The notes beneath the pieces were generated by a model. That model saw only the letters and a list, made by a program, of their open reading frames with translations, made no database searches and was not told the DNA's origin. DNA of 64,000 bases from NCBI GenBank assembly GCA_013399115.1, contig VXAA01004209.1:1039238-1103237 (forward strand), given 5' to 3'. The stretch is from Anseranas semipalmata (lineage: Eukaryota > Chordata > Aves > Anseriformes > Anseranatidae). Below are positions 1-11,645 of this stretch, piece after piece (the stretch's first letter is position 1; the number at the start of each line of letters is the position of its first letter). The translations under genes were made by a program, and so were the position numbers.

Positions 1-777
1 TTAAGATCTTAAGCACGTTTGTAAACCAAAGAACATATGGCTTTAACTAATTTGTGCAGGTACCATAAGGCTGTATTGCTTCCCTAAAATTTTCTCTAAT
101 GCTTCTGGTTACAGTAGTTGTCAGTTTATTTATATGAATATACTAGCATAATAAACTTATTTATACGTACTGGAAGGGACTGTGTGGATCACAGGATGTA
201 GTTCATCTGCAATCTTAGGTCACCAGACAACAGATGCTTTCCGCTGAAGAGTCTATTACTGGCCACAAAATGTTGACCAGTGCACTTAGAAAAATGTATA
301 CGCTATATTGATGAACAAAAGATTAAAACTATGTATTACACAAGGAGAGTCTAGAGGAAGAAGTAATACCAATGTCTTATTTTCCTGCAGTATTAGGAAA
401 TTGATAGATTTATTCTAGGAATTTTACAAAGACTATGTTTGGAATCACCAGTACAAGGAAGAACAGAGATACTTTGTACAGTCAGTTACTACTGTAACCC
501 TATATGGACAAAAAGTTTCAAATTTAAGAAGTAATCAGTCTGCCCTAAGCCAGAAATCTGAGACCTATCTGCCTAAATCCCATAGGCTGTTGTCAGTTCT
601 GTTTTTGTGAAGGTCAGAGACTACCCATCTCTTTTTAAATCACGCATTTAAAATAGTCAGAAAGCCTTAATTACTTTAAAATGTATTTCACAGTGTGGGG
701 TTGTTTTTCTGTTTTGTTGTTGTTTTTGTTGTTGTTTTTGAAGTATAGATAATGTGATTACACTTTTTTCTTAAAAG
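1..777 (+). other. CLGN: CLGN intron (partial)
   Basis: This is the 3' part of an intron lying before the first readable calmegin exon. The acceptor is a T-rich tract followed by AAAAG at the exon edge (777/778). A low-complexity GTT-rich tract sits at about 699-740. I see no other exon or recognisable repeat here. The exons encoding the N-terminal part of the protein must lie before the window. Confidence 0.75.
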
Positions 778-993
778 GGAATCTGGAGTCCTCGGAAAAT
801 ACCTAACCCAGACTATTTTGAAGATCCTCACCCATTTCAGATGACAACTGTCAGTGCTATTGGTTTAGAACTCTGGTCTATGACATCTGATATCTACTTC
901 GATAACTTTATTATATGTTCAGAAAAAGAAGTAGCTGATCGTTGGGCAGCAGATGGCTGGGGCTTGAAGAAATTAGTAGCAAGTGCTAATGAG
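778..993 (+). CDS. CLGN: CLGN exon: end of lumenal lectin-like domain
   Basis: The exon is 216 nt, phase 0 on both sides, and encodes 72 residues starting [20 protein letters not shown]. It holds the end of the P-domain arm and the return into the globular domain ([17 protein letters not shown], then [13 protein letters not shown]), both hallmarks of calnexin-type chaperones. The acceptor is TTCTTAAAAG and the donor is GAG followed by GTATAA. Confidence 0.95.
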
Positions 994-3900
994 GTATAAA
1001 CTTTATTATGTTCTTGGTAGGCAAAAGTAGTGAGGAAGGAGTGCTTTTCGAAGAATTTTCCATCGGTTAATACTGACATAATATAATTTATTGGTAATTA
1101 GTAATCTTACTGAATAGCTATGATATTTTTTCCTAGTTTGGCTGTTTTTAGCTTTCACAGATCTATATTCTCTTGAAATTAGAAGGGTACAATGTTTTGC
1201 TTAAGTGTCTAGCAAGAAATATAGCAAGACTTTATTATAGTTAATGTCTTCCATTGTTAATGGTGGTACTAGAATTCAGTACCAGTCAGCAAATGGAAGC
1301 TGAATTTTTTGCACTGAAAGAGCTTTTATTTTTTTTTTAACTTTTCATTTCTGTCCAACTCCTTCATTTATGTTCTTTAGATGTGTTTCTCTGTCATCAG
1401 GAATGGATAATAGTCATATGTTTTTTGTGTTTAGTAATTTTAGGCCTTTGGCTGGTTGGATGTATATTACGCAGCTCTGACAATAATGCACATATGTTTA
1501 TGGAGCTGCATGTGTTCTTTTGTTTCTCTGTGTGCATCTATATTTTGTTTGTATACTGCAGTTGGCTAGCCACCAGTTTTTCTAGATCTCTTCCCTGTGT
1601 CATAGGATGAATTTGTCCTAACATACGGGACCATGAGCCCCTCTAGTGGCTGCCTTTACTGACTGCAGTTTAGAGACAGTAGTTCAGTTGGAAGGGACCT
1701 ACAAAGATCATCAGGTCCAACTGTCTGACCTCTTTCAGGGCTAACCAAAAGTTAAAGCATGTTAACGAGGGCATTGTCCAAATGTCCCCTGAACACTGAT
1801 GGGCATGGGGCCTCAACCACCTCTCTAGGAAGCCTGTTCCAGTGTTTGACCACCCTTATGTGTGGTTTCTTTTAACAGTCCTATATTTACTTTGACTGAG
1901 GGGCAAGAGCAGCCCTGTGCGTGGGAAAGAAATGATGGGTTGGCTGCAAATAGGGCTACTCCCTGGCAGCAGCTGTTTGTCACAGAAAGGATGAGAAAGC
2001 AGCAACAGCCTATCAGCCCATGCAATTTAGAAAAGCCACCGCATCCCACAACCTTGCCCTTTTGAAATCCTTATTTTTATGTCTGGAGTTGCAACTATAC
2101 CTGTACACGCAATAGCAAAAGATAATCCTTGAGACCCCTCACTCTACTGTGCCTCTATAGCTTCCTACCTTAGTTGCTGATGCACCCTTTCTAGAGTCTA
2201 ACCGGACCAGGCACTTGCCTCCCTACCTCTACCACATAAGTCCAAACTTGGCTGGGAGGACACATTATTCCCTGAGTAACTGGCTGTTGGAGAAGACAAC
2301 ATGGTAGTACAGATGGAGTAAGACATTGCTCTTCAGGTTGCTTGCTGCTCCTGTGAGGTTCTTGATGCTGTGGGAGCTTTCAGTTGAGTTAGCACAGCAT
2401 GGGGAAAGAGTAGAATAGCTGGGGAGGGTGGAAAGTATTAGATTGCTGAGACTCCAAGTGTCACTTTACAGAACTGAGTAGGGGCCAGTCTAGTATGTTT
2501 GGAGTACCAGTTTTGTTCTTTCTTACTATATGCTGTTTTCTAGCACCTGCTATTAAGTACATATGTGCAATCTGACAAGTTGTTACTTTATTAGTATTGA
2601 AATCCAATATTTAGTAATTAAAAAACAAAGGTAAATAACAGTTTTCTTTAGGCAACATAAAGTTTAAAATATATACATTTTATAAGCTTACCAAAGTGTT
2701 CAGAGGGATGTAAATGCAATTTTTTTTTTTTAATTTTGTAATACAGCCTGGAATGTTTAGTCAACTGGTGACTGCTGCAGAAGACCACCCATGGCTCTGG
2801 GTTCTTTACATCTTGACTTTAGCACTCCCTGTTGGTCTAGGCGTGTTGTTCTGCTGGCCAGCAAAGGTTAGAGAAATTCAATGCATTTTATTCATTTTCA
2901 TTCTTAATACTTTATTTAAAACTCCTAGTATTTGTGCAACAACATGCTCTTTTACTGTGCCATTGATATTACAGCTTACAGTGGCTGATGTGTTTAATTC
3001 TTAATCTGAGTTTAAATATAAATTGATTTTTAATTTCTTGTAGAAAACAGATGAAGATACTGAGTTCAAAAAAACTGATATATCTAAGGCAATTACAAAG
3101 GGAGAACTAAAACAAGAGAGAGAAGAGTTAGAAGATGATGAAATAGATTTAGAAGAAGAAAAAGAAAACGAAGATATTGCCGAAGATGGTAAGATGAGCC
3201 AGCCAGTTTGCAGTTCAATAAATATCAAGACATGAATAGGACTAGGTCATGGATAGTATTGCAATAATTGCAACCAGTTATCTTAGAGTATGCAAAATCT
3301 GTCTTGTTCTGAGCCTTCTTTTTCTCTTCAGTGATTGGCATCCCATGGTAATAGTGTTTTGATAAATACAAGCAGAAAGTAAGGTTCTCATCAGTATTTC
3401 TTCACTTTCAAGAAATTAAAGTGCTTTTGATGGTCTTTTTATGTTTACAAACAAGGATGTATGCTTTCTGCCTTCTAAATACTTCATATATTGAACACTT
3501 TTTAAGTGGTTCAGATATCTGTACCTGAAGTGGTTAAAATCGTATTGTTGTCTTCAAAATGTGTCTTGAACAGCTATAAGTCTTTAACGCAAGCCTCTTC
3601 ACTTATTCCTCTGTGGGGGTGTTGTATCCCGAGCTATTTTGTTGGCCACCGTTTTTAGCAACTCTTGTTTAAAGTCTGAAAATACAGTGGACATGAAATA
3701 CTGATGTCTGCTGCTTGTTTTGTATTGCTTTCTAGGAACGCATTGCTAGCCTGCAGAGGTCTGTCCTGCTGTTCCAAGGGAGAAATAAATGATTAGTAGG
3801 TTAAGATACACTTTGGCATTCAAGGATTAACAAAATTGTCATGTGTTACTGTATCAAATACAACTGTCATGTGTTACTGTATCAAATACAATTCAGCTAT

Positions 3901-6900
3901 GGCTTTGATGACTTTGGCATAATGCTTTGCCACACCAAACTTAGTTCATCTGCCTTACCATTAGAGAGCCTTACCTAGGCATTAACTACTTTAGTTATGC
4001 TAAATTTATTTTCTACATTAGCAGAAATTGTAGGTACAGCACTCCAGCACTGTATCTTCCTACATTTTCCTTTTCATCTTATTCTATTTTACATGCTCTT
4101 TGCTCGTGAATTAAAGAATCTCGTTTTTATTTTACCCAGTCTCGATGGCGTTCATAGGTACGTTTTGTACTTGATGTACTACTGTCAGCAAGGCTGTATG
4201 AGAGACCTGAATTCCAAAATTATTCTGTCAGTCCACTTCAGAAGATGCCGTTGGCTCCCATCCCATCTTAGCCCTTTCTACATCCTTTATCCCGTCTCCT
4301 GCTGGGTATCTTGCACTCGCTTTTATTGCATTAAGTATTTCCCTCCCTTTTTAAGCTTTTAAGAACTTCCAGTTAGTTTTTTGTTTTGTTTTTGTTCGTT
4401 TTTGATGTAGGTACATATGCATCTTACTCTTCACTATGTATTTCCTACCTTTTCCTCATTTCTCTCGATTTTTCTTCAAGCTAACTTTTGCTTTCACATT
4501 AACGGAAGGATAGGAGAAGGGATCATTCTTGTGTCAAAATTTGGCCCCAAACTTAGAGGCCTCTTACATCACAGTCTTCATTCTTAACCAATGTTCTGGT
4601 GTAAAGTGAGAGTAGAAAGTAGTTGTAAACATCAGTTATCCACTCAAAACGTCACCTGCCATAGTAATCGTTAGAATAGCTGGTTCCCATTGTAACCTGT
4701 AGAAATGTCTGGTCTCAAGCATCTAGCAGTCCGAGTCGTGCTGAGAACATCATACATTCCTTAAGCTACAGACAAAATTTCTTTATGCATGAAGACTCTA
4801 CTAAATTACCAATTTTTCCCTTAGGTTTTAGTATAGAGTTTGACTTGAGCAGGAGGGGAACTTGTCAGGGAGGGGGAGTGGAGACTTAGTTCTTATATCT
4901 CCACTCACCTATATGAGTGAAAGCAGTGCATGCCATTTAGTATGTTAAAGGGCGTGTTCAAAGGTTAGATATAAGGTCTAGGCAATCACAGAGGAAGACT
5001 GTTTAGCTCCCACATTTTATTTATTTATTTTAAAATTCTACCTGGAACAGCTGTTCATGGTGTTTCAGAAGTAGGTTCCATTTTAGACCTTTACTTCTGG
5101 TTACTAAACTGAACACAGAGCAAAACTAACATAGCTAGCTTTTGTATGACTCTTCCAAGGGTTTCAAATAAATTCCAGGCTTCAAAGAGGAAAGGGTTAT
5201 ACTTGGCTCTCAGGTGACTTTCTGAGTTTTTCTTTTTCCAAAAAGAATTGCTTAGCTTCTGTTAGCTTCCTGCCACCTTTTGCATTTGCAGGTTGAAATC
5301 TTCCTTTTTTCTTTCCCTCACTCTTCTGCCTCTTCATATCTGAAAGCACAGAGTGTTTGTCTTCTGTCTTCCTATGATTCTTTTTGCTACAGAGAGAAGA
5401 GAACCGGAGGAGACAAAAAAAGAGTTTATACAGGATACAAAGAAGATGGGAAGGGAGGCTCCTCCTTCAGGTACTGGGAAAGGGAAGTAGTTTGGGCCAG
5501 GACTTGAAAATAGTCTGTCCTTTCTCTTTTTTCTCTGCTTCATTGCTGATGGTAGAACTTCAAGCTGGTGGATGCCAACATTCATCAGATATAGGTGTGA
5601 GTTTCCTGGGACGTTTCTTAACATGGTATTAACATGTCGTTGTCAATTGTATATTTTCTACTAGCTTCTTTGTTTGAATCCTAATCATTTTTGCAATTTC
5701 TTTATAGTCATCTGCTTCTTTGTTTTCTGGAGTTGAAGGTAACTGGTTTTGAGCTGTGAAGCACTGGATGATTTGAGAGCCACATTTTATCACGGGGACT
5801 TTAAAAGCATGGCATAATTGCAAATTTCAGAAACACTTGTAGATTTCTTTGGCTCCAGTGAGAATGAATTGCTGGTAGAGTGCTTCTTGAAGGGCACTGT
5901 GCTTCATTGTGTTTTATGATAATTTTTGTGGTGTTGCTAAAGGATGATCTGCTCTTGACTTGTCCAGTCACCTGCACTGTCCTCCTGTTCTCCTGGCATT
6001 CCTTACCCTCTAGAAAAACATCCCAGGAAGTAAAAGAATTTTGCCAAGAAAAGGAATTTCAGGGGCATAGTCTGAACCTTATTTATTAAGTTACAGATAC
6101 TTATTTATATAAAACACTGATTAAATTAGAATAAATTAGAATATATAATTTTAAATACTATAGTTATCCAGTTTGGGCTTTTGCTGCTTTTGATGTCTGA
6201 AGTTTTTTTCTTTTCCACTCTACTGAAATGAATACTTACAGGAGGTGCTAGATTTGCATCACTTAAAATTTCTAATTGCTTGATCAGAATATGAGCAAAG
6301 GTTTTGTGAATATCTGCCATGCTTTTCTCTTAAGGGTCTATTTTTAGAACAGAAATCTTTGTCTACATTTCTCTTAAACTGTGACCTCCAGTTTTTTGGT
6401 CATACTTCTCCTTTCGATAACAATAGTACAGACAGATTAGTGTAGATATGTATCAGGTATACTTACAGGTGGGAAAACTCGTAGATCTTAACTAATTGTG
6501 CTCAACTGTTTGGCTCAATTTACTAGTATACTGTGGGCAAAGGTTTTTAGTATCTGTATGTTTTTGTTTGGTCATTATTGATCTAAACAGTTCAGAAATT
6601 ATTTTTTTTTTTTTTACATTGAAGTAGTGCTTATGAGATGGGGTGTGACATGACAAGGGTAGAATGGGGCAATGTTTGGGGTAGTCGTCCTTTACAGCTG
6701 TTTCATTACTGTTTTTAATTGAGCCACTGTAGACTGTTAGGTTGTAATATGCCATCTCGTGTCCTTTCTGTCAGGTGTAGCTGTGATTTCTTGTTTACTC
6801 TTTGATAGAAAGTATTGCAAAGGGGTCTCAGTTTCTAGAAATTCTCACTTCGAGTTCTCAGTTTGAAGTAAAGGAAGAGACTTGTCAAACCCAAGTGACT

Positions 6901-9900
6901 TTTCTTTGAATCATGCTGTGGTTGCTGAGTTTTAGTTCTTGTAATGAACATAGATACCTAAAATACAGGATGGGAGTGCCAGCTTGTAAGTACTGAGGCA
7001 AGAAGTGGAAATCAAAACAGTTGGGTGCCTGGTCTCCTTTACAAAATATATGGAATATATATCAGCCCCAAAAAGGGTAACCCCCCAAAGGGTAACCTGT
7101 GTGCTGATCAGAGAGCAGCCTAGAATTTTCAATATTTGTTGCATTCATTGCTCTCTTTAGTGCAGTGACACAGGTACAGTAAGAAAGTAGAAGGCAGCTT
7201 TGCTTTCTTTTAGCCTATAGTTTGTCCAGGGAATTCTGGAGAGTAGAAAGCTACTTTCTCCTTTCCCCCTGCCCAGTCCCCTTCAATTCATAGGTCTACC
7301 TGACACCAGGTCACCAGGTCTCGCAGAAAGCTGACAGCTTTTTGTGAATAGTTTTGTCCTAGAAGGGCAAGCTGGACATACTTTGAGCTAAGGGGAGTAC
7401 AGTGCTTTTCTGGCTAGTTTCTGCTTTGGAATGATGCATAAGCATGGGGGTAAACACTAGGGAGCTTAGCCCTCACCTCAACAGCTGTACAAACCAGTAC
7501 GCCAAAGGAACTCCGTGCTGACAAGGGAGATCCCTTAGGATGTGGGTATCCCCTGAGGTGGGTGACTACTGACTGTGGTATGTACTTGGCTAGTCAAGTC
7601 AGAATTAGGTCAGATTTGGGATGCCCATGTTGTCCTATTTTGTCTGGTCCTATGTCTGCTCTCAAAACTGTCTACTATGACACTTAGATTTAAGGACTTC
7701 CCTAAAGGAAACCAACTTAATGTCAACCAGCTGTTGTCCTTTTAGCTGGTCACTTAAAAGTTTAAAGAGAGTATATACTATTGTGAAAAGAGACCAGGCT
7801 GAAAATGTTAAAATTAGAGATGAAATCTGACAGTGATCAGTTTATACTAATTCATAAGAATTCTACTCTCTGTATCACTCTGTATCATGTTTTTATGGGT
7901 TATTGTAAACAAGCAGTTCATTCTAAAACTTAAATTGGCTTATTTTTCTTACTAGTGTGTCTGTAGTGCATTTTTATATAGTTCTGTTTACAAAGTAAAA
8001 TTAATTTCTCATGCAGAAGATGAGGGTGAAGGTGGTGAAGATATTGATGAAGAGGAAGAAAATGAGGTTGCAGATGGAAGTCAAGAAGAAGGTGATAAGT
8101 CAGATAAATCTGGTTCAGAAGATGAGGTGAGTTTTTTCCCCTGTTTTCTTTTTGCCTTTCTCCATCATCACAATTCTAACAAAGCACAGTTACGTACAGC
8201 AAGAGTTTTTTGTCTGTTGAGCCATATAAGATATCATGAGGTGGGAATGCGTTCTTCTTTGACACCTCCTGCACTCTGTTTGTATAGGCTTGTGAAGCAT
8301 GTCTCTTTCCATGTCGTTTTGGCCCTGGAGGTGATATTTATTCTAAAATACAGGTATAGTATAGGAGTGAACCTGCAGGTCTCTAAACAGGAACCATTGT
8401 TACAAGAATGTAGTTTTTAAGAGATTAGTAAATGAATTGTAAGTTTGAAAAATTGCATGCCACGGTAGGTGTCCAGTCTTTTTTATCATGCTACTTAATT
8501 GAACATCTGATTCCAACTGAATAGGCCTTCAGTGAGACCTAGAAAAGCTTTCAGTTATCTTTTTTTATTATTATTCCAAAATAAGGTTGTAAGCTAAATG
8601 AGCTTAGTGGTTTTGAATTCAGCACCTGCAGTTTCATTTTTCTCGTGCAGAATAATTCAATGACCAGATTGTCCATGAAATTTTTTGTCCAAAAATAACA
8701 TTGTAGAATTGAGTTTGTGTGTTCTTTTTTTGTTAATCAGTTACTCACTATCCTTCCATTTAGAAACTATGGTATGTCTAAAACACTTCAGATCCACACA
8801 CAGTATTTCTGTTGGTTAGCTTGTGCTTTTCAATCCCCAGCTGATTCTCTTCCCAGATGAGGGGAGTTTCTTAATGTAATGTTAACTCCTTTTCATATAG
8901 AACTTCTCTGTGAGACTGTGCCTTGTATGAGATTGCATTGCTTCAGCACTGAAATTCTTCATTAATTACCCCCTTATTCAGTGCTTCCATTTGTTCCTGT
9001 AAGAAGCTTGTTTTCCTTGTACATTTACCTAGGAATACAGTGTCTGATGAACCCATTAAGATGCATGTGATTCTTTGTGAAAGTAATAACAAGATCTGAA
9101 CATGTATATTCCACTACACAGTACCAATCACAGTGAGGTTTTGGCTTGCTCTTATCTGGGTATTTGCAGTGTGTACAAGTTTCTGTCATGACTTAGCTAG
9201 TGACTCACTTTGGAGATGTCATGCATGCCATGTTGTCACTCAGGAAGTGCTACCTTCTGCGAGCTGTGCCTTCTGAATGAGGTGCTTGCCCTTAGGAGAT
9301 GCAGGAAAGAGAGGAAGCAATGCATTGTCTCTGAACAGAACGCCTGTAGGAAAGGCTTTTCATGGGCCTTTGTAAGCCTATCAGTTCTAAAGTGAGAAGA
9401 ACAGACATCTGATTTAAGAACAGTTTGTTCTATTTGTAGCTCTCCAAGGCAGGCAGTTAGAATGTTTTAAATGCTTCTTGCTTAAGAAGTGGAAATTAAA
9501 ATTAGCATAATATGCACTTCAAGGAAATTGCTAAATTCATTAAAAAGTCACTTCTTTTAAACTAGTGAGTAAATGGATAAAAACAAATTTCTGATGTCAC
9601 TTTAGATGCACTATTCTCTTCCTTCTGAATATAGGAAGGAAAAGCCTTTTACCCACTTTGTTTATCGTCAGAGTAATATTGTGGGGAAAAAAAATTCCAT
9701 CATTTAAGTGTTGTATTGGGTGATAATATGATTTGGGGGGGAGGGAGGAATACAGTAACATGCCAGTTTCAATAATTAAATTAAAATTGCTTAAAAATGT
9801 TAATGCTGAAATCTGTTTTTTTCCAGATGAAAGAAGCTGATGAAAGCACAGGTTCTGGAGATGGTCCACTGAAATCAGTACGCAAAAGAAGAGTACGAAA

Positions 9901-9907
9901 GGACTGA
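778..9907 (+). CDS. CLGN: Calmegin, C-terminal part (five exons)
   Basis: Calmegin is a calnexin-family chaperone of the endoplasmic reticulum, known mainly from male germ cells, where it helps sperm-surface glycoproteins fold. The coding sequence joins 778-993, 2747-2866, 3044-3188, 8017-8126 and 9827-9907: 672 nt, 223 residues plus TGA, about the last third of a protein of roughly 610 residues. In order it shows the calnexin/calreticulin block with [17 protein letters not shown], a transmembrane helix around [16 protein letters not shown], a Glu/Asp-rich cytosolic tail, and a C-terminal basic cluster [11 protein letters not shown]. Calnexin shares the first two features. The tail motif [13 protein letters not shown] followed by [11 protein letters not shown] is the calmegin version as I remember it, and the neighbour SCOC agrees. 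All introns are GT-AG and phases match. The 5' exons are outside the window; there is no sign of a pseudogene. Confidence 0.95.
994..2746 (+). other. CLGN: CLGN intron with CR1 relic
   Basis: This 1.75 kb intron runs from a GTATAA donor to a TTTTGTAATACAG acceptor that follows a T tract at 2721-2731. A reverse-oriented CR1 fragment occupies about 1676-1895. Apart from that, and short ORFs with no recognisable content, I see nothing in it. Confidence 0.85.
1676..1895 (-). mobile_element. CR1 LINE fragment, reverse orientation
   Basis: The stretch GTTGGAAGGGACCTACAAAG, then ATCATCAGGTCCAACT, is the reverse complement of the 3' end of chicken-repeat-1 (CR1) elements. It is followed by the expected CAACCACCTCTCTAGGAAGC and CTGTTCCAGTGTTTGACCACC. 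The terminal octamer-type repeat is eroded and the 5' part is missing, so it is a short, old, dead copy inside a CLGN intron. Confidence 0.85.
2747..2866 (+). CDS. CLGN: CLGN exon: transmembrane segment
   Basis: The exon is 120 nt, phase 0 on both sides, and encodes 40 residues beginning [16 protein letters not shown]. The hydrophobic run after HPW ([21 protein letters not shown]) is the single transmembrane helix that anchors the chaperone in the ER membrane. The acceptor is AATACAG and the donor is AAAG followed by GTTAGA. Confidence 0.95.
3044..3188 (+). CDS. CLGN: CLGN exon: acidic cytosolic tail, part 1
   Basis: The exon is 145 nt, phase 0 at the start and phase 1 at the end. It encodes a charged stretch starting [12 protein letters not shown] and ending in Glu/Asp runs ([18 protein letters not shown]). 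It forms the cytosolic tail just after the membrane helix. The acceptor is TTTCTTGTAG and the donor is GAAGATG followed by GTAAGA. Confidence 0.93.
3189..8016 (+). other. CLGN: CLGN intron (4.8 kb)
   Basis: This is the largest readable CLGN intron. It contains a 28-bp tandem duplication (3837-3892), an A/T tract at 6600-6615, and a scatter of short ORFs, the longest 121 codons at 3997-4362, none with recognisable protein content. I see no CR1, snoRNA or other exon. Confidence 0.8.
3837..3892. repeat. 28-bp tandem duplication
   Basis: Two head-to-tail copies of TGTCATGTGTTACTGTATCA + AATACAAC (3837-3864 and 3865-3892) differ at only one base, the last (C versus T). The near identity suggests a recent replication-slippage or duplication event inside the CLGN intron. 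Confidence 0.95.
8017..8126 (+). CDS. CLGN: CLGN exon: acidic cytosolic tail, part 2
   Basis: The exon is 110 nt. It enters in phase 1 and leaves in phase 0. It encodes [17 protein letters not shown] and continues through [17 protein letters not shown], almost purely acidic residues with serines that fit casein-kinase-2 type phosphorylation sites (inference). The acceptor is CTCATGCAG and the donor is GAG followed by GTGAGT. Confidence 0.93.
8127..9826 (+). other. CLGN: CLGN last intron
   Basis: This 1.7 kb intron runs from a GTGAGT donor to a strong pyrimidine tract and TTTTTTCCAG acceptor. I see nothing in it beyond short meaningless ORFs and a G-rich run near 9736-9746. Confidence 0.85.
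9827..9907 (+). CDS. CLGN: CLGN terminal exon: basic C-terminus and stop
   Basis: The 81 nt encode 26 residues and [23 protein letters not shown], then RRVRKD. This ending separates calmegin from calnexin, whose tail I remember as ending in RKPRRE. The Arg/Lys-rich end is the probable ER-retention or cytosolic-contact signal of this type I membrane protein (family knowledge plus inference). Confidence 0.95.
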   Translation: MKEADESTGSGDGPLKSVRKRRVRKD

Positions 9908-10634
9908 GTTATTTACAGCTAGTATTTTTAGGTCTAGATGATAGTAAGTTTTGGCACGTTACTCCAGTGGGCCTGACAGCATGCAGGTTCCTGAGGTTTG
10001 AAGGAAAAAATGGGACTCATTGCTACTTAACCTCTTTTAAAGTCCTAACTTCTATTAACCTTCCCAAGCTTCCTTTGGTTCCCTTTTTTAAGAAATACTA
10101 TCTGTGACGAGTTAGCCAATGTTTCAAATCTAGAATAAAAGTGAAATTGCAAGTTGTTCAACTGATTTTAAAATGAAGATTCTTAAGATTCAAGGATTCT
10201 TAGAAATTAGTATTAGTTGGAGATAAACTTTTACTCTAAATATTTTTAAAAACATGAATAAATTATAATATTTTTGCAGCTCTAGCACAAAATTAGCTGT
10301 TTACACATTTCAGCTAAAAGAGGATTGTAGTATAGATGTAGCATCTACAGCAGTTCACATTGCTGAGAGAAAAGGTATTTTTTCTGTGCAGAGCTAAATG
10401 CAATAATTGTTTTTGTATGATGATTTAGTGCTAGTAACAATTTTTATTGTAAATTATTTATTTTAGTTGATACTGTTACATGGGTGGTCACCTGTTCACT
10501 TTAGACATTGGTTACAGTAATTTATTTCTAAGAGATATTTTAAAATAGAATATTCATAGAAAAAGTGGTTAATTGATGTGACTGTTTTGCTTTTGAATGC
10601 AGGTATCAAATCTACAGAAGTGATATACGGATGA

Positions 10635-10665
10635 TTTTTTCAAACTTTATAAAAGTTTGAAAAAA
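10635..10665. repeat. Perfect 14-bp inverted repeat in CLGN 3'UTR
   Basis: The arm TTTTTTCAAACTTT (10635-10648) is exactly complementary to AAAGTTTGAAAAAA (10652-10665), with a 3-nt loop ATA. In RNA it would form an uninterrupted, A/U-rich stem-loop about 185 nt before the main poly(A) signal. Confidence 0.9.
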
Positions 10666-10850
10666 GCTCTCATGTTCCAAGCCAGACTGGTATATAGGCT
10701 TTGTTTATAGAATACTTGCTAAGTATACATTGCATCCTAAAAACATTTAATAATTCTTGCTTAACATTATATTTATTAATATAGATAATTTTTGATGGAT
10801 TTTTTTTTTTTACAGATGTGAGTACCTGGGCATTCTCTTAATATAGTTTA

Positions 10851-10856
10851 AATAAA
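10851..10856 (+). terminator. CLGN: Poly(A) signal, CLGN
   Basis: A canonical AATAAA lies 944 nt after the stop codon and is followed within 20-40 nt by a GT/T-rich downstream element. It is the best candidate for the main 3' end of calmegin mRNA. Confidence 0.7.
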
Positions 10857-10875
10857 CTGCATATCATAAGAGAAA

Positions 10876-11614
10876 CTTTGTTTTGTTATCATGTTCAACT
10901 GTATATTAAAATAGTTCCACTGTATATTAAAACAAACAAAACCAATAAAACTGCAGTTACCGGAATCCTCTTGCTGCTTGGCAGCTGCCTATAATATTAG
11001 TGGGATGTAAACTGCTAGCAAAAGCAGTCATATGCTAAAACCACATAGAAATACATTAATTCACAAAGAAACTGACAGGTTTTCCTGTGCCTGGCAAGAA
11101 GTCAGTTCACTTATAAAAGAAATATTTTCACGGCACATAAAGTCAATAAAGATTCCATGGTTTCATTTGCTATAATATTGTTTTATAAGAAGTCTATAAC
11201 AAATGAATGCTTTTTAACTAACCCTAATGAATAAGCCAGCCAACACAAGTACTTGTGTTGAAGGGTTCAAAAGCTAAGAAGATTGGATTCTGTTTTATGT
11301 GGAGAAGTACGTGGAAAGGCCATGGTAAAGTGCAACACTTCCATCTCCTTTATTTAGGGTCTACGTGCAAAAGGTAAGTAATGACTTCAGATTCCCCCTT
11401 CTGCCTGTGACTTCTCAATAATAAATAGAAGCTGTCCCCAGTGAGGTGTCCCGCCGGCAACAAAAGGGACCTGAGCAGGGGGTATGAGTATGGATTGCTG
11501 ATTACTGTGAGCTGTCAGGGAGCATTTCAGCACTCATTTTGAACACATCCTGTCTGAGCCTGGTATAAGTCCTTTGGAATTGTTGCAGCATTTGGGTGTG
11601 GGCTTTTGGGTTGA

Positions 11615-11645
<31 letters not shown>

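Larger units (their letters stand above)
9908..10875 (+). other. CLGN: CLGN 3' untranslated region
   Basis: AT-rich sequence follows the TGA. Poly(A) signals AATAAA occur at 10134-10139 and at 10851-10856. The second is followed by a GT/T-rich stretch (CTTTGTTTTGTTATC) typical of a cleavage region and is the likelier main end. A further AATAAA at 11145-11150 could give a longer form. The region also carries a perfect 14-bp hairpin at 10635-10665. Confidence 0.75.

Noticed and set aside
778..993. Assigning the + strand gene to calnexin (CANX) in place of calmegin
   Set aside because: The lumenal and membrane exons fit both, but the tail ending [11 protein letters not shown] and the adjacent convergent SCOC fit calmegin only.
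3997..4362. 121-codon hydrophobic ORF inside a CLGN intron
   Set aside because: It lies within a spliced intron, is rich in Phe/Leu/Cys as T-rich DNA would give, and has no family resemblance.
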